The notes beneath the pieces were generated by a model. That model made no database searches. It worked only from the letters and a program-made list of their open reading frames with translations, and was not told where the DNA came from. 63,719 bases of DNA, taken from a virus. Below, piece after piece: positions 32,771 to 41,830 of this stretch; position 1 is the stretch's first letter, and each line of letters begins with the position of its first letter. The DNA lies in the IMG/VR virus record IMGVR_UViG_3300036851_000548, positions 1-63,719 of that record; one strand, written 5' to 3'. Position numbers and translations under genes: made by a program.

Positions 32771-34521
32771 GCCGCGCCCCTCCTGCGCCTGCGCTCCCAG
32801 ACGTCGCGGGCGAGTTCGCGGATCCGGTCGCGGACGTCGGGGGCGGGTTCGAACAGCGGCGCGTCGGGGTCGAGGATCGGGTCGGCCTGCTGCCGCTTCA
32901 GCTGCAGCACCTCCGCCATGACGGGGTCGCTGCCGTGGTCGGACAGGAGGAAGTACGCGACGACCGGCTCCTCGGGGACGGTCCCGTCGGCGTGGTCGCG
33001 CTGGAGCCTGCCGATGCACTGCGTGTGGATCGCGGGGGCCCAGTCGATTTCCCCGAACACCGCGATCCGGGCGGCCTCCTGCAGCCCGTCGAGGCCCGCC
33101 CCGGCGCGGAGGCTCATCAGCAGCACGCGGCTGGCGCCGGACAGGAACGCGTCCGCGTTCCGCTGCTTCTGCGTTGGGGACTCGGTGCCGGTGTAGAGGA
33201 CGGGGTTCGCGTCCGCGAGCCTGTCCAGCCAGATGTCGTAGACGGCGCGGTGCCAGCCGAAGAGGACGACCTGCTCGTCGGTCTCCAGCAGCATCTTCAC
33301 GAACTCGGCGACGTACGGGGCCTTCGCGATCCCGGTCGCCTGCCGCATCCGCCAGTCGAACTCGCCGGACGCCTGGAACAGCTGCTGCCTCGGCGCGGTG
33401 CGGTGCACGAGGATCTCCGCGAGGTCGAGGGCGTCCTCGATGAGCGACTCGAACAGGTCGGCGTCGGCGTCGATCGCGTGCGGCACCCGGATCACCGGCG
33501 GCAGCTCGCGGCCGACGTCCTTGCGCGACCGGCGCAGCATCAGCCCCTGGTCGCGGAGGTAGAGGCCGAGCGCGGCGGGGTCGCGGACGGTCGCGTGCCT
33601 GCCCTCGAAGCCGACCTCGGAGCGGCCACCCCACTCGCGCAGGAACTCCTCGCGGCTGCCGAGGCGGCCGGGGGCAAGCACCTCCATGATCGTGTGCACC
33701 TCGTCGCCGTAGTTGTAGACGGGGGTCGCGGTCAGCCCGACCCGATACTCGGCCTGGAACGCGACCCGCGACGCGGCCTGCCACTTCTGGCTGTCCATGC
33801 GGCGGAGCTCCTGCACCTCGTCGAAAATCACCGTGCGGACGTTCCCGGCGAGGTGGTCGCCCCAGCCGCGCAGCTTTGAGTACTGCATGATCAGCACGTC
33901 CGGCTCGTGCCCGTTGCGGTCGCGGAGGTCGTGGGGCTGCATCCGCTTGGCGACGTGGTAGCGGAGCAGCGGAAGCGTCTTCAGCAGTTCATCGACCCAC
34001 TGCGCCGGGAGGTGCGTCAGCGTCACGATCAGGGCGGGCAGCGCGTTCGGCTCCCGCAGCAGCAGCAGGCCGCTCATCGACTTGCCGAGACCGACGTCGT
34101 CGGCGAGCAGCAGCGACCCGGTCGTCAGTGCGAGGTCGGCGGCGACGAGCTGGTACTCGCGGGCGGGGCGGGCTGGCTCCGCGAACGGCAGGTGCGGGCG
34201 CTCGCCGGTCAGGATCGCATGGACGGCCTGCTCCGTCCGCCGGTGCTCGTCGGCATCCCCGGCGAGGCGCGCGGCGGTCTCCGCGTCCATCTCCATCGGG
34301 TACCGCTCCAGCAGCCACTGCAGGTCGCGGCCGACCTCGGGGGTGGCGTGCAGGACGATGCCGCCGTCGAGGTACGGGTAGGCGCGCGGAAACAGCCGCT
34401 TCGCCTTGATCAGCACGTACGGCGCGGCCTTCAGCGCCCACATCGGGCGCGGGCCGCCGTTCCGCCACCCGACGCGGGCGGCCGGGTTCGGGTCGTAGCG
34501 GAGGACGCCGTGCGTTTTCAA
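32767..34521 (-). CDS. SNF2-type DEAD/DEAH helicase
   Basis: 584 residues if started at TTG 34521, which overlaps the upstream stop; an ATG 18 codons later is also possible. Motif I 'LADDVGLGKSM', motif II 'IFDEVQEL', motif III 'GLTATPVYN', then 'VLLMSLRAGAGLDGL' and 'QCIGRLQRDHADG' (motifs V and VI) define an SNF2-like superfamily 2 ATPase. It forms a pair with the nuclease at 34518, suggesting recombination, repair or host DNA attack. Confidence 0.85.
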   Translation of the reverse strand: MKTHGVLRYDPNPAARVGWRNGGPRPMWALKAAPYVLIKAKRLFPRAYPYLDGGIVLHATPEVGRDLQWLLERYPMEMDAETAARLAGDADEHRRTEQAVHAILTGERPHLPFAEPARPAREYQLVAADLALTTGSLLLADDVGLGKSMSGLLLLREPNALPALIVTLTHLPAQWVDELLKTLPLLRYHVAKRMQPHDLRDRNGHEPDVLIMQYSKLRGWGDHLAGNVRTVIFDEVQELRRMDSQKWQAASRVAFQAEYRVGLTATPVYNYGDEVHTIMEVLAPGRLGSREEFLREWGGRSEVGFEGRHATVRDPAALGLYLRDQGLMLRRSRKDVGRELPPVIRVPHAIDADADLFESLIEDALDLAEILVHRTAPRQQLFQASGEFDWRMRQATGIAKAPYVAEFVKMLLETDEQVVLFGWHRAVYDIWLDRLADANPVLYTGTESPTQKQRNADAFLSGASRVLLMSLRAGAGLDGLQEAARIAVFGEIDWAPAIHTQCIGRLQRDHADGTVPEEPVVAYFLLSDHGSDPVMAEVLQLKRQQADPILDPDAPLFEPAPDVRDRIRELARDVWERRRRRGAA

Positions 34522-34877
34522 AGGTCGGCCCCGGGGAGCGCGATCACGGCGAGCCGCTTGTCCGCGATGGCCCGCTGCAGGCGGAGGTGGCTGACGCGGG
34601 TCGTGACGAGCACTATCCCGTCGATCTTGCCCGTGTCGAGGTAGCGGCGCAACTGGCGGGCGACCTCCCCGGCGCTCCCGCTCGTCTTCACCTCGACCGC
34701 GACCCGGTCGACGAGGACGTCGGGGCGGCAGCCCTTCGCGATCGTGACCTCGCGGCGGGGGCTGAACCCGGCGTGGAAGAGCGCCGCCGCGACCCCGGCC
34801 TGCAGCGCGTCCTCGCTGGCGTACGCGAACCTGTAGGCGCGGATGGCGTGCTCGACCTGCCGGAGGGCGTCGGTCAC
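34518..34877 (-). CDS. PD-(D/E)XK-like nuclease
   Basis: 119 residues. 'CRPDVLVDRVAVEVKTSGS' holds the D...ExK core (about 50-68), and the following helix fits the restriction-endonuclease fold. GTG overlaps the stop of the methyltransferase, and its own end overlaps the helicase start. Confidence 0.72.
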   Translation of the reverse strand: MTDALRQVEHAIRAYRFAYASEDALQAGVAAALFHAGFSPRREVTIAKGCRPDVLVDRVAVEVKTSGSAGEVARQLRRYLDTGKIDGIVLVTTRVSHLRLQRAIADKRLAVIALPGADL

Positions 34878-36412
34878 GCGTCCGCCAGGAGGTCGAGCTG
34901 CCCGGACGCGGCGACCTGCTCGCGCGCGGCGTCGGCGCGCTCACGGGCGCGAACGTAGTCGAGGGCGCCCTCGCCGTGCTCCGCCCAAAACCGGATCCGC
35001 GCCTCCGCGATCCGCATGTAGCCCGGCTCTCGCTCGACCCCGACGAACCGATGGCCGTCGATCGCGGCGGCACAGCCGGTGGTGCCCGAGCCGAGGAACG
35101 GGTCCAGCACGACTCCTCCCGGCGGGGTCACGAGCCGGATCAACCAGCGCATGAGCGCGATCGGCTTCACGGTTGGGTGGCCGTTGCGGGAGGTCCGGTC
35201 GGTGCCTTCGGCCTGGAATGTGCCGGGGCTGGCGTCGCCGCTCGACCAGTTCAGCGGCTGCGCGTCGAAGCCCTCCAGCCCGGCGTTCCGCTCGGCACGG
35301 CTGACCTTGGCGCAGTAGAAGAAGCGGGACGCGCCGCCGGAGTCGCCGTAACTGGGTGGCATCTCGTCTTCGCCTTCCATCCCGTAAACCTGATGTGGCT
35401 GCCAGCGGCGCGGCGTTCCGCCCTTGTTTCCGGCCGCGTGAAGGTGCTCGGTCTGCTCGTCGAGCGCCTCGGCGGCGTCCTCGTCGAGCAGCACGTTCGC
35501 GGGCCAGCGCCCCACCTGCCCGTCCTCGGCCGCGACGGCCTGCGACCTGAACTCCTCCCGCCCCGGCGACGCATTGAAGCGGACGGGTTCGTCGGGATCG
35601 CGGCCTGCGTTCGACGTGCCCCAGACGCCGTCGCCCTTCGGCCCCGCGACGCGGCAGGCGTCCACGTTCAGCGCCCCGGTCCCGTGCGCCAGCACGTTCG
35701 CCGCCACCGTCCCGTCGAGGGGCTTCCTCGCCAGCACGATCGGCTCGAACGCGGGCTTCAGCGCGGTCCCCCATCCCTGGACGGCACGAGCCTCCTCGGT
35801 CTCCGGCTCGTACACGTGGCGGAGACCGTCGGGGTTCTCTGGGCTGGCGTGGAACGTCTGCCCGATCCTCGGCCCCTCCTTCTCCTCCTGCCGCCGGACG
35901 CCGCCGCGAATGAAGTGGTCCTCGCGTCGCCAGCCGCCCTCCGCGCCGAGCACCTTGTCGACGGCACGGGCGACGTCGTGGCTTTTCGGGAACCCGCTGC
36001 CGTACATCCAGGCGAGCGTGTCGCGGATCTCGAACCCGGCGTCCTCGACCCCGGAGACCATCCGGTGGTAGGTGCGCGTCCCCGCGAAGCAGAGCAGGTG
36101 GCCGCCGGGCTTCAGGACTCGGTACGCCTCCTGCGCCCACGCCTCCGTCCACATCTGGAAGGCGCGGTTCCCCGTCGCGCTCACGTCGTAGATCCCCGCC
36201 GACTGCGCGCCGTTGCCGAAGTCCCCGCCGTCAGCGTCCCGGCCGAGGGAGCGGCGACGCTCGACCTCCCGTTCTATGTCGGCGCCGTCCCACGACTTCC
36301 CCATGAAGCGGATCCCGTACGGCGGGTCGGTCACGACGGCGTCCACGCTCTCGGCTGACAGTCCGCGCATGGCCTCGACGCAGTCGCCGAGGATCAGGGT
36401 CGGCTCGCTCAC
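34874..36412 (-). CDS. DNA methyltransferase (DPPY type), paralogue 1
   Basis: 512 residues from GTG. Motif IV 'TDPPYGIRFMGKSWD' near the N-terminus, the middle substrate region, and C-terminal motif I 'VVLDPFLGSGTTGCAA' give the class-beta order of N6-adenine or N4-cytosine enzymes. Close paralogue of 51888-53294 (same 'GSGFPKS' and 'KPAFEPIV' segments). Confidence 0.88.
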   Translation of the reverse strand: MSEPTLILGDCVEAMRGLSAESVDAVVTDPPYGIRFMGKSWDGADIEREVERRRSLGRDADGGDFGNGAQSAGIYDVSATGNRAFQMWTEAWAQEAYRVLKPGGHLLCFAGTRTYHRMVSGVEDAGFEIRDTLAWMYGSGFPKSHDVARAVDKVLGAEGGWRREDHFIRGGVRRQEEKEGPRIGQTFHASPENPDGLRHVYEPETEEARAVQGWGTALKPAFEPIVLARKPLDGTVAANVLAHGTGALNVDACRVAGPKGDGVWGTSNAGRDPDEPVRFNASPGREEFRSQAVAAEDGQVGRWPANVLLDEDAAEALDEQTEHLHAAGNKGGTPRRWQPHQVYGMEGEDEMPPSYGDSGGASRFFYCAKVSRAERNAGLEGFDAQPLNWSSGDASPGTFQAEGTDRTSRNGHPTVKPIALMRWLIRLVTPPGGVVLDPFLGSGTTGCAAAIDGHRFVGVEREPGYMRIAEARIRFWAEHGEGALDYVRARERADAAREQVAASGQLDLLADA

Positions 36413-38286
36413 GCAGCGTGAGGCCCGTCGAACAGGGACGGCTGCGCGTCGTCGCGGGGCCGCGCGCGGGCGGGTTCCTTCCACCACCGCGCGACTCTGG
36501 CCTCGCACAGCGCGGCGTACTCGGGGTTCAGTTCGACGCCGACGGCGCGGCGGCCGAGGCGGAGCGCGGCGACCGCCGCCGTGCCGCTGCCGATGAACGG
36601 GTCGAGGACGGTGCACGGCTCGACCGCGACCTCGGGAGGCGGGGGCACGTGGACGCGCTCCAGCAGGCCGCGCTCGATCCACGACTCCAGCAGCAGGTGC
36701 GGCACCGGCCGGGCACCGGAGCGGTCGGCGCGGACGTAGTGGGCGAACGCCTCCCTCCCGGCCTCGGACTCCAGCACGTCGACGAGTTCGACTTCCTCTA
36801 TCGCACGCAGCTGCGCCGCGTACGCCTGCTGCTCGTAGCGGGTGATGGTGCGGACGCCCTCGTCCTCGGCCCGCTCGCGCTCGAATCCGGCCCGGCCGAC
36901 CTCCAGCGTCGGGTCGGCGGCGGGGGACTCCCCGAGGGGCGTCTCGATCGGGGTCCGGTCGACGCCGTCACACGCGCACGTCGGCTGCCACCCGATCGTG
37001 CGGTTTGCGCGGACGTGCTTCAAGGTGGAGCCGCCGTCGAGTCCGCGCTCCTCGCGGCCGCCGATGCCGATCTCGTACTGGCTGGCGCCCTTGGCGCTCC
37101 ATGTGCCCTCGGGCAGCTCCGGCTCGCCCTTCTCGATGATCCGCGCCCACGGCGCGCCGCAGCCGGTGCAGCAGCCCTTCTCGCTCGTCCCGGCCCTGAT
37201 CGCGCGGGCGGCGAGCTCGACGGGGAAGGTGGCGAAGTGGGCGGACGGGTACGGCTGCGTGGCGATGTCCCAAACGGTGGTCGCGAGCGACTCGTCTCCG
37301 ACGCGCATCGCGTCCGCGAACACGTCGGCGAGCCACGCGGCCTCGTCCTCGGCCTCCTGCGCGATCTGCCAGACGCCGCGCATGTTGCGGGTGGCGACGC
37401 CCTCCATAACCCCGCCGGGGCTGTGCCTGACGGTGTGGCCGTTTGCGCCGCCAACTCGGTCGGATCGGACGCGGTCGGGCTGGACGCTCGGCTCCTTCAC
37501 GGCCTCGGCGTCGTAGAAGTACATAGGGCGCTTCGAGAGCAGGAAAACGTACTCGTGCGCGGTCGTCGGCCTGTCGGCGACGCTGGCGGGCATCGCGTTC
37601 CTCTTCCACCAGATGATGTCGGCGCGAAGCCACCAGCCGTCGGCGCGAAGCGCGGATGCGACCGACCACGGGATTCCCGCGAGGTCCTTCGGCTTCAGTC
37701 CCTCGACGGCCGGGGGCCGGACGTTCGTGCCCTCCCCGACCCCGCCGCGCTTCCGGTCTACCGTCTGCGGCGTACGGCGCGCGGTCACATTCGGCCGGTG
37801 CGGGCCGTCCTGCTTCCAGCCGCGCTCGGTCGCGATCGACTGCGACGTGTTGTAGGTGCTGCTCGACGCGTAGCTGTCGCCGAGGTTCAGCCAGACCGTG
37901 CCGTCATCGCGGAGGACTCGGCGCACCTCCCGGAACACGTCGACCATCGCTGCCACGTACTCGTCGGGGGTCGGCTCCAGCCCGATCTGCTGGTCGACAC
38001 GGGAGGCGCCGCATTTCGAGCACGTCTGTCCCATCGGTTCGCGGTCCTCAGCGTTCTTCACGTCGGCGTAGCCCTCGCCCCAGTTCTGATTCAACTTCGA
38101 CTTCGTACGAAACGGTGCACCGAGGTGGTCGCAGTCGGGACTGCCTCCTTCCCATGTGCCTGTGCCGTAGTCGCGGAGGCCGAAGTAGGGCGGGCTGGTG
38201 ACGACGCAGTGGACGCTGGCCTCGGGGAGGGTGCGCAGTTGCTCGCGTACGTCGCCCACCAGGAGCGTGAATCCCTCGGTCGTCAT
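36409..38286 (-). CDS. DNA methyltransferase (SPPY type), with zinc finger
   Basis: 625 residues. 'VVTSPPYFGLRDYG' (SPPY, seen in N4-cytosine and some adenine enzymes), 'VWLNLGDSY' and C-terminal 'LDPFIGSGTAAVAA' (motif I). Cys pairs 'CSKCG' and 'CCTGCG' suggest zinc sites. The ATG lies about 3 bases after the predicted start of P8, so it is leaderless and heads the downstream methylation genes. Confidence 0.87.
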   Translation of the reverse strand: MTTEGFTLLVGDVREQLRTLPEASVHCVVTSPPYFGLRDYGTGTWEGGSPDCDHLGAPFRTKSKLNQNWGEGYADVKNAEDREPMGQTCSKCGASRVDQQIGLEPTPDEYVAAMVDVFREVRRVLRDDGTVWLNLGDSYASSSTYNTSQSIATERGWKQDGPHRPNVTARRTPQTVDRKRGGVGEGTNVRPPAVEGLKPKDLAGIPWSVASALRADGWWLRADIIWWKRNAMPASVADRPTTAHEYVFLLSKRPMYFYDAEAVKEPSVQPDRVRSDRVGGANGHTVRHSPGGVMEGVATRNMRGVWQIAQEAEDEAAWLADVFADAMRVGDESLATTVWDIATQPYPSAHFATFPVELAARAIRAGTSEKGCCTGCGAPWARIIEKGEPELPEGTWSAKGASQYEIGIGGREERGLDGGSTLKHVRANRTIGWQPTCACDGVDRTPIETPLGESPAADPTLEVGRAGFERERAEDEGVRTITRYEQQAYAAQLRAIEEVELVDVLESEAGREAFAHYVRADRSGARPVPHLLLESWIERGLLERVHVPPPPEVAVEPCTVLDPFIGSGTAAVAALRLGRRAVGVELNPEYAALCEARVARWWKEPARARPRDDAQPSLFDGPHAA

Positions 38287-38293
38287 CCGCGTA

Positions 38294-38920
38294 TCAGGCT
38301 ACGGCAGGGGTCGGACGTACGGTACGGAGTCGCTTCCGGAACTTGTGCTTCGGGAACGAGCCGATGCACTCGGCGCCGAGCGCCAGCATGTCGGCGTGCG
38401 TGCGGGTGTTCGGACCCGCCTTGCGTGCGACCATGACGCCGTCGCGCACGTAGACGCGCTCGGCCTTCGTCATCCCGACATACTCCCATCCGGCCGCGAG
38501 GTAGATCGCCTCGGTGTGCCCCTGCCACTCGTCGGCGTAGGTGACGAGCAGCGACCAGCGCGGGTCAGCGCGGATCAGCCTGACCGATCGGCCGAGCAGG
38601 AAGCTCGCCGCGTTCGTTGGCACGTCCGGCTCGATCGCAAGACGCGAGAGAGCGAGTACGCCCTGCCAGGTGCTGTCGTCCATGCCTGCCTCGCGGAGCG
38701 ACGCCTCGGCAGCGGTCCGTGTCGGTGGCATCCAGAGTGCGCACCCGACGACATCGAGCGGCCACGCTTCTCGGCGGTATAGGCCGTGCCGGAACGTCGC
38801 GGTGTTCGCGGCACCAGCGGCGTAGTGGAGCCGCTCGATCAGTGCCACGGCTTGGTTGAGGGAGCAGGTGTCCACGATCCAGTCGGCACGGTGGAGCGGG
38901 TTCGCGGGGCGGTGTCTCAT
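38294..38920 (-). CDS. Mom-like DNA-modification protein
   Basis: 208 residues, GNAT-like layout: 'IERLHYAAGAANTATFRHG', 'VGCALWMPPT', 'LALSRLAIEPDVPTNAASFLLGRSV', 'SLLVTYADEWQGHTEAIYLAAGWEYVG' and the end 'FPKHKFRKRL'. This order matches the Mom family of phage Mu and actinophages, which carbamoylates adenine to block restriction. It sits between three DNA methyltransferases. The call rests on pattern memory, not on a search. Confidence 0.65.
   Translation of the reverse strand: MRHRPANPLHRADWIVDTCSLNQAVALIERLHYAAGAANTATFRHGLYRREAWPLDVVGCALWMPPTRTAAEASLREAGMDDSTWQGVLALSRLAIEPDVPTNAASFLLGRSVRLIRADPRWSLLVTYADEWQGHTEAIYLAAGWEYVGMTKAERVYVRDGVMVARKAGPNTRTHADMLALGAECIGSFPKHKFRKRLRTVRPTPAVA
38296..38316 (-). 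promoter_or_regulatory. Promoter P8 (GTCCG-N10-TAGCCT)
   Basis: GTCCG at 38312-38316, TAGCCT at 38296-38301, inside the CGTA-N6-TACG inverted repeat (38290-38303). Overlaps the stop of the Mom-like gene. Predicted start 38289. Confidence 0.62.
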
Positions 38921-39423
38921 CCGAGCAGACGAGCGAGGCAGGCGCGGGCAAGCAAGGGCGGGACGGCGTTCCCGATCTGCTCAAACTGCTTCGTGCGTGA
39001 TCCCTGCCACGGATAGTTCGGCGGGAACGACTGAAGTACGCTCGCCTCAGCAACCGAGATCCTGACCGCGTTCGTCTGGTGCGAGGGTGGCGTATCGCCA
39101 GCTACATACTCAGGGTTCCTGCCTACTCGGGTCGTCGCTGGAATGCGGGCGTCGCCAGCGACCGTCGGTGAGGGCCTCTGTTCGACCCACTCTTCCTTCG
39201 GCTTCGGGCCTGTCTGCGACGGCTGGTCGGACTCGGACCACACGGGGACGCCTTGCGCGAGTCCGGCCGCGAGCATCGTCGGGGCTGGTTCCTCGATCGG
39301 CCGCGGCTTCGCGCCGACCTGCCGCACATCCATGTGTGTCGGGTGCCCCTTCTTCCACGACTGCGGCGCGTCAGTGTGCTCGCCCTCGGGCGCGATCTTC
39401 CAGGCACCGGCGGCCTTCGGGGA
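38917..39423 (-). pseudogene. C-terminal part of C5-cytosine methyltransferase (shifted frame)
   Basis: This frame continues the protein of 39371-40897. It holds motif IX/X elements 'ISVAEASVLQSFP' and 'QIGNAVPPLLA', which a C5 methyltransferase needs. It joins the upstream frame at a run of four C (minus strand, 39419-39422) by a +1 shift. Either one base is extra (error or mutation) or the ribosome shifts. Confidence 0.7.
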
Positions 39424-40897
39424 CGAGCGTCGGCGCGGGTTCGTCGACGGAGCGTTCGTACGGTTCCATGTCCTCGGGGTCGCGGGACACGCTCATCGTG
39501 TTGTCGCCAGTGCGAAGCACCAGCGGCGGTGACTCTTCGCCCTCGACCTGCCACTGGCGGGCAGTGCTGCCGACCGTCGGCGCAGGCTGTTCCTCGGGAT
39601 CGACGGGGCCACGATTGAACTCGTCGCTGCGGCCGTCGTGAACGGTCCAGCTTCGCGCCTTTGAGGTCAGCGCCTGCGCTGGCATCTCGTCCGGCGCGAA
39701 CCCTTCCTCGGAGCGGTCACCCGAACGTTCCCGCTGTACCCACTGGACGTCGTTCATGCGGTGCCCGAAAAACATCGTCCCCGCCGGTTCGTCAAGACCG
39801 CGTACGGCAACGTTTTCCTGGTTGCCGTTCCGGAGCGCCACGTCCTCGACATCCTCGACGGGCAGGCCGTCGCCGTCGCCGACGACCCAACTGTCGGTCT
39901 TGCCGGTGACGACCCGGCTCGGCGCGTCGTTCGCGTCGAACACGTCGGTGGGGCGGCTGCCGTCCTCGCCGCGGGTTCGGATCGGGATCTGCTGGTCGTA
40001 GCTCCAGCGTGGTGTGTGGTGGCCGCAGAGGACACGGGCTGGTCTGTCCTCGGACGGCACCCAGCCGAGCGCCTCCGCCATGCTGATCCACGGCAGCAGA
40101 GCCTCGTCGCCAGCCACGATGATCCGCTGCCGTGGGCCAGGGTCGAAGAGCGTGGCGTGCCCGTTCTCCTTCGGCATCGGCACATACCGCTGGTGCGTCG
40201 GCTCAGGCGGACCGACCAGCCGCTCGCGATCAGCGAGCAGGATCGCCCGCTGCCGTGTCTGCGGCACCCCGAACTGCTCACTCGACAGGCAGCCCGTCCA
40301 CACGTTCCAGCCCGCGATCCTGAGTGCCTCGGCCATCTTCTCCCAGATCGGGAGGACGGGCGGCACCTGCTCCAGCGCGATCCACCGAGGCTTCAGCGCG
40401 AGCGACCACCGGAGCGGCTCCACAACGAGGATACTCATCTCTGCCTCACGGCGGGCCTTCACGGCTGCCTTCGCGAGGTCGGGTTCGCGACCTTTCCTTG
40501 TGGCCTTCTGGCGTTCCTCCTCTTGGGCGCGGGGGAGCAGTTCCGCGTAGGCACGGTCGCGTGACTCGGCACGGGTGTCCTGGCCGTTCAGGAGCGCGTC
40601 GATGCACTCGATGATGATGTCGATGACGACGTGGCCCGACCCTCCCCCTGCGTTTGAGAACGTCGGGCAAGGAGGCGACCCGATCAGGAGACGGCACGGC
40701 GCGAACTCCAGCGGGTCGAGCTCGAACACGTCCGCCTGCATGGTGCGGAGTCCAGCGGTGTTGCGTGTCGCGCAGGCCGCGTCGTCCCACTCGATGCCGA
40801 GCGGCTCGACGCCGAGTGCGAGTGCGCCGACATCCCAGCCTCCAGGCCCAGCGAAGAGGTCGAGTGCGTCCTCCATCACCTCCACGGTAGCCGTCAA
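39371..40897 (-). CDS. C5-cytosine DNA methyltransferase, N-terminal part
   Basis: 508 residues before the frame ends. Motif I 'LDLFAGPGGWD' (12-22), motif IV 'GSPPCPTFS' with catalytic Cys77, motif VI 'ALEQVP', motif VIII 'QTRQRAIL'. The target region has a series of degenerate blocks of the type 'PAPT-x(3-6)-SW'. Motifs IX and X are missing from this frame and lie in the +1 frame downstream. TTG start overlapping the HNH stop (TTGA). Confidence 0.82.
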   Translation of the reverse strand: MTATVEVMEDALDLFAGPGGWDVGALALGVEPLGIEWDDAACATRNTAGLRTMQADVFELDPLEFAPCRLLIGSPPCPTFSNAGGGSGHVVIDIIIECIDALLNGQDTRAESRDRAYAELLPRAQEEERQKATRKGREPDLAKAAVKARREAEMSILVVEPLRWSLALKPRWIALEQVPPVLPIWEKMAEALRIAGWNVWTGCLSSEQFGVPQTRQRAILLADRERLVGPPEPTHQRYVPMPKENGHATLFDPGPRQRIIVAGDEALLPWISMAEALGWVPSEDRPARVLCGHHTPRWSYDQQIPIRTRGEDGSRPTDVFDANDAPSRVVTGKTDSWVVGDGDGLPVEDVEDVALRNGNQENVAVRGLDEPAGTMFFGHRMNDVQWVQRERSGDRSEEGFAPDEMPAQALTSKARSWTVHDGRSDEFNRGPVDPEEQPAPTVGSTARQWQVEGEESPPLVLRTGDNTMSVSRDPEDMEPYERSVDEPAPTLVPEGRRCLEDRARGRAH

Positions 40898-41361
40898 GCG
40901 ACGAGTGCTCCGCGCTTCGCCGCGTCGTAGCGGGCTTGCCGCTCACGGTGGCAGGTCAGGCAACGGCGGCGGCCGCTCGCCAGGTTGCCGAGGTTCGCGC
41001 CGGAGAGCGGATGCCTGTTCACGCACTCCTCCTTGCGGGCGTTGATCCCGGCGGGGCTGTTGCTGATCCGAATGTGCGGGCCTCGCGCGATCTCTTCCAG
41101 GTGGTGCGGGTTCGCGCAGGCGCGGTCCTCACAGCGATGGTGCAGTTCCAGTCCAGGGGTCGGGTCGGCGACCAGCACGCGGTAGAGCAACCGATAGACG
41201 CGGAGCACCTTACCCCCGACGTGGATCTGGCCGTAGCCGGTGCGGACGTTCAGGCTGCCCGGCCAGATCCAGCACGGAGTGTCGAGTGGACCCGATGCCG
41301 GGACGAGGCGGAGGAGGGCACGGCCTGCGGCGGCGGCCTCGATGGCATAGCGTTCGTCCAT
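40894..41361 (-). CDS. HNH endonuclease with zinc sites
   Basis: 155 residues. 'PCWIWPG', 'GYGQIHV' and 'ELHHRCEDRACANPHHLE' match the HNH_3-type homing/nicking family, with Cys pairs in the core and end ('CLTCHRER'). ATG lies about 3 bases after the predicted start of P9, hence leaderless. Confidence 0.82.
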   Translation of the reverse strand: MDERYAIEAAAAGRALLRLVPASGPLDTPCWIWPGSLNVRTGYGQIHVGGKVLRVYRLLYRVLVADPTPGLELHHRCEDRACANPHHLEEIARGPHIRISNSPAGINARKEECVNRHPLSGANLGNLASGRRRCLTCHRERQARYDAAKRGALVA

Positions 41362-41370
41362 TGACGTATC

Positions 41371-41391
41371 AGGCTACGCGGCGGATCGGAC
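41371..41391 (-). promoter_or_regulatory. Promoter P9 (GTCCG-N10-TAGCCT)
   Basis: GTCCG at 41387-41391, TAGCCT at 41371-41376, CGTA-N6-TACG at 41365-41378. Predicted start 41364. Confidence 0.63.
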
Positions 41392-41394
41392 GGC

Positions 41395-41769
41395 CTAACG
41401 GCGCGCCGGGCCGAACTGAAGCCAGACGGGGCAGGATCGGACGCACGCGCCGACCTTGCAGTCGCGGGCGTGGACGTGCCGGTGGCCGGTGTCGAAGAAC
41501 CCGAGCGCGGCCTGCCGCGACTGGACGCGACGCATCCCCTTCCGGATCCGGTGGTGGTCGTGTTCGAGCGGCGTCGCGTTCACCGGCAGGTTGCGGAGGC
41601 CACCCCGCGCCTCAGCCCCAGCGATCGAGTGTGCGCGCTTATGCACGGGGTCGCGGACGCCCCGGCCGAGCAGGTCGATACCGACGTTCATGTTCAGCCG
41701 CCGCAGCTGTGCGGCCAGGGCGTCCCAGTACTTCCGGTCACGGTTCGACCCGCACGCGTTGCCGAGCAT
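41395..41769 (-). CDS. Hypothetical Cys/His protein
   Basis: 124 residues from ATG 41769. Third codon positions are strongly GC as in the neighbours. Several His and three Cys near the end ('CKVGACVRSC') suggest metal binding. It overlaps the small gene 41738-41830 by 32 bases, so the true start may be later. Confidence 0.45.
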   Translation of the reverse strand: MLGNACGSNRDRKYWDALAAQLRRLNMNVGIDLLGRGVRDPVHKRAHSIAGAEARGGLRNLPVNATPLEHDHHRIRKGMRRVQSRQAALGFFDTGHRHVHARDCKVGACVRSCPVWLQFGPARR

Positions 41770-41830
41770 CGTCGCCGTGGCCGCGCTCGATCAGGGCGTC
41801 GCGGAGCCGCCGGTACTCGGAGGCGGTCAC
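41738..41830 (-). CDS. Tiny hypothetical protein
   Basis: 30 residues from GTG that overlaps the upstream stop (GTGA). Helical, charged. Real only if the 4-base coupling is used. Confidence 0.35.
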   Translation of the reverse strand: MTASEYRRLRDALIERGHGDDARQRVRVEP

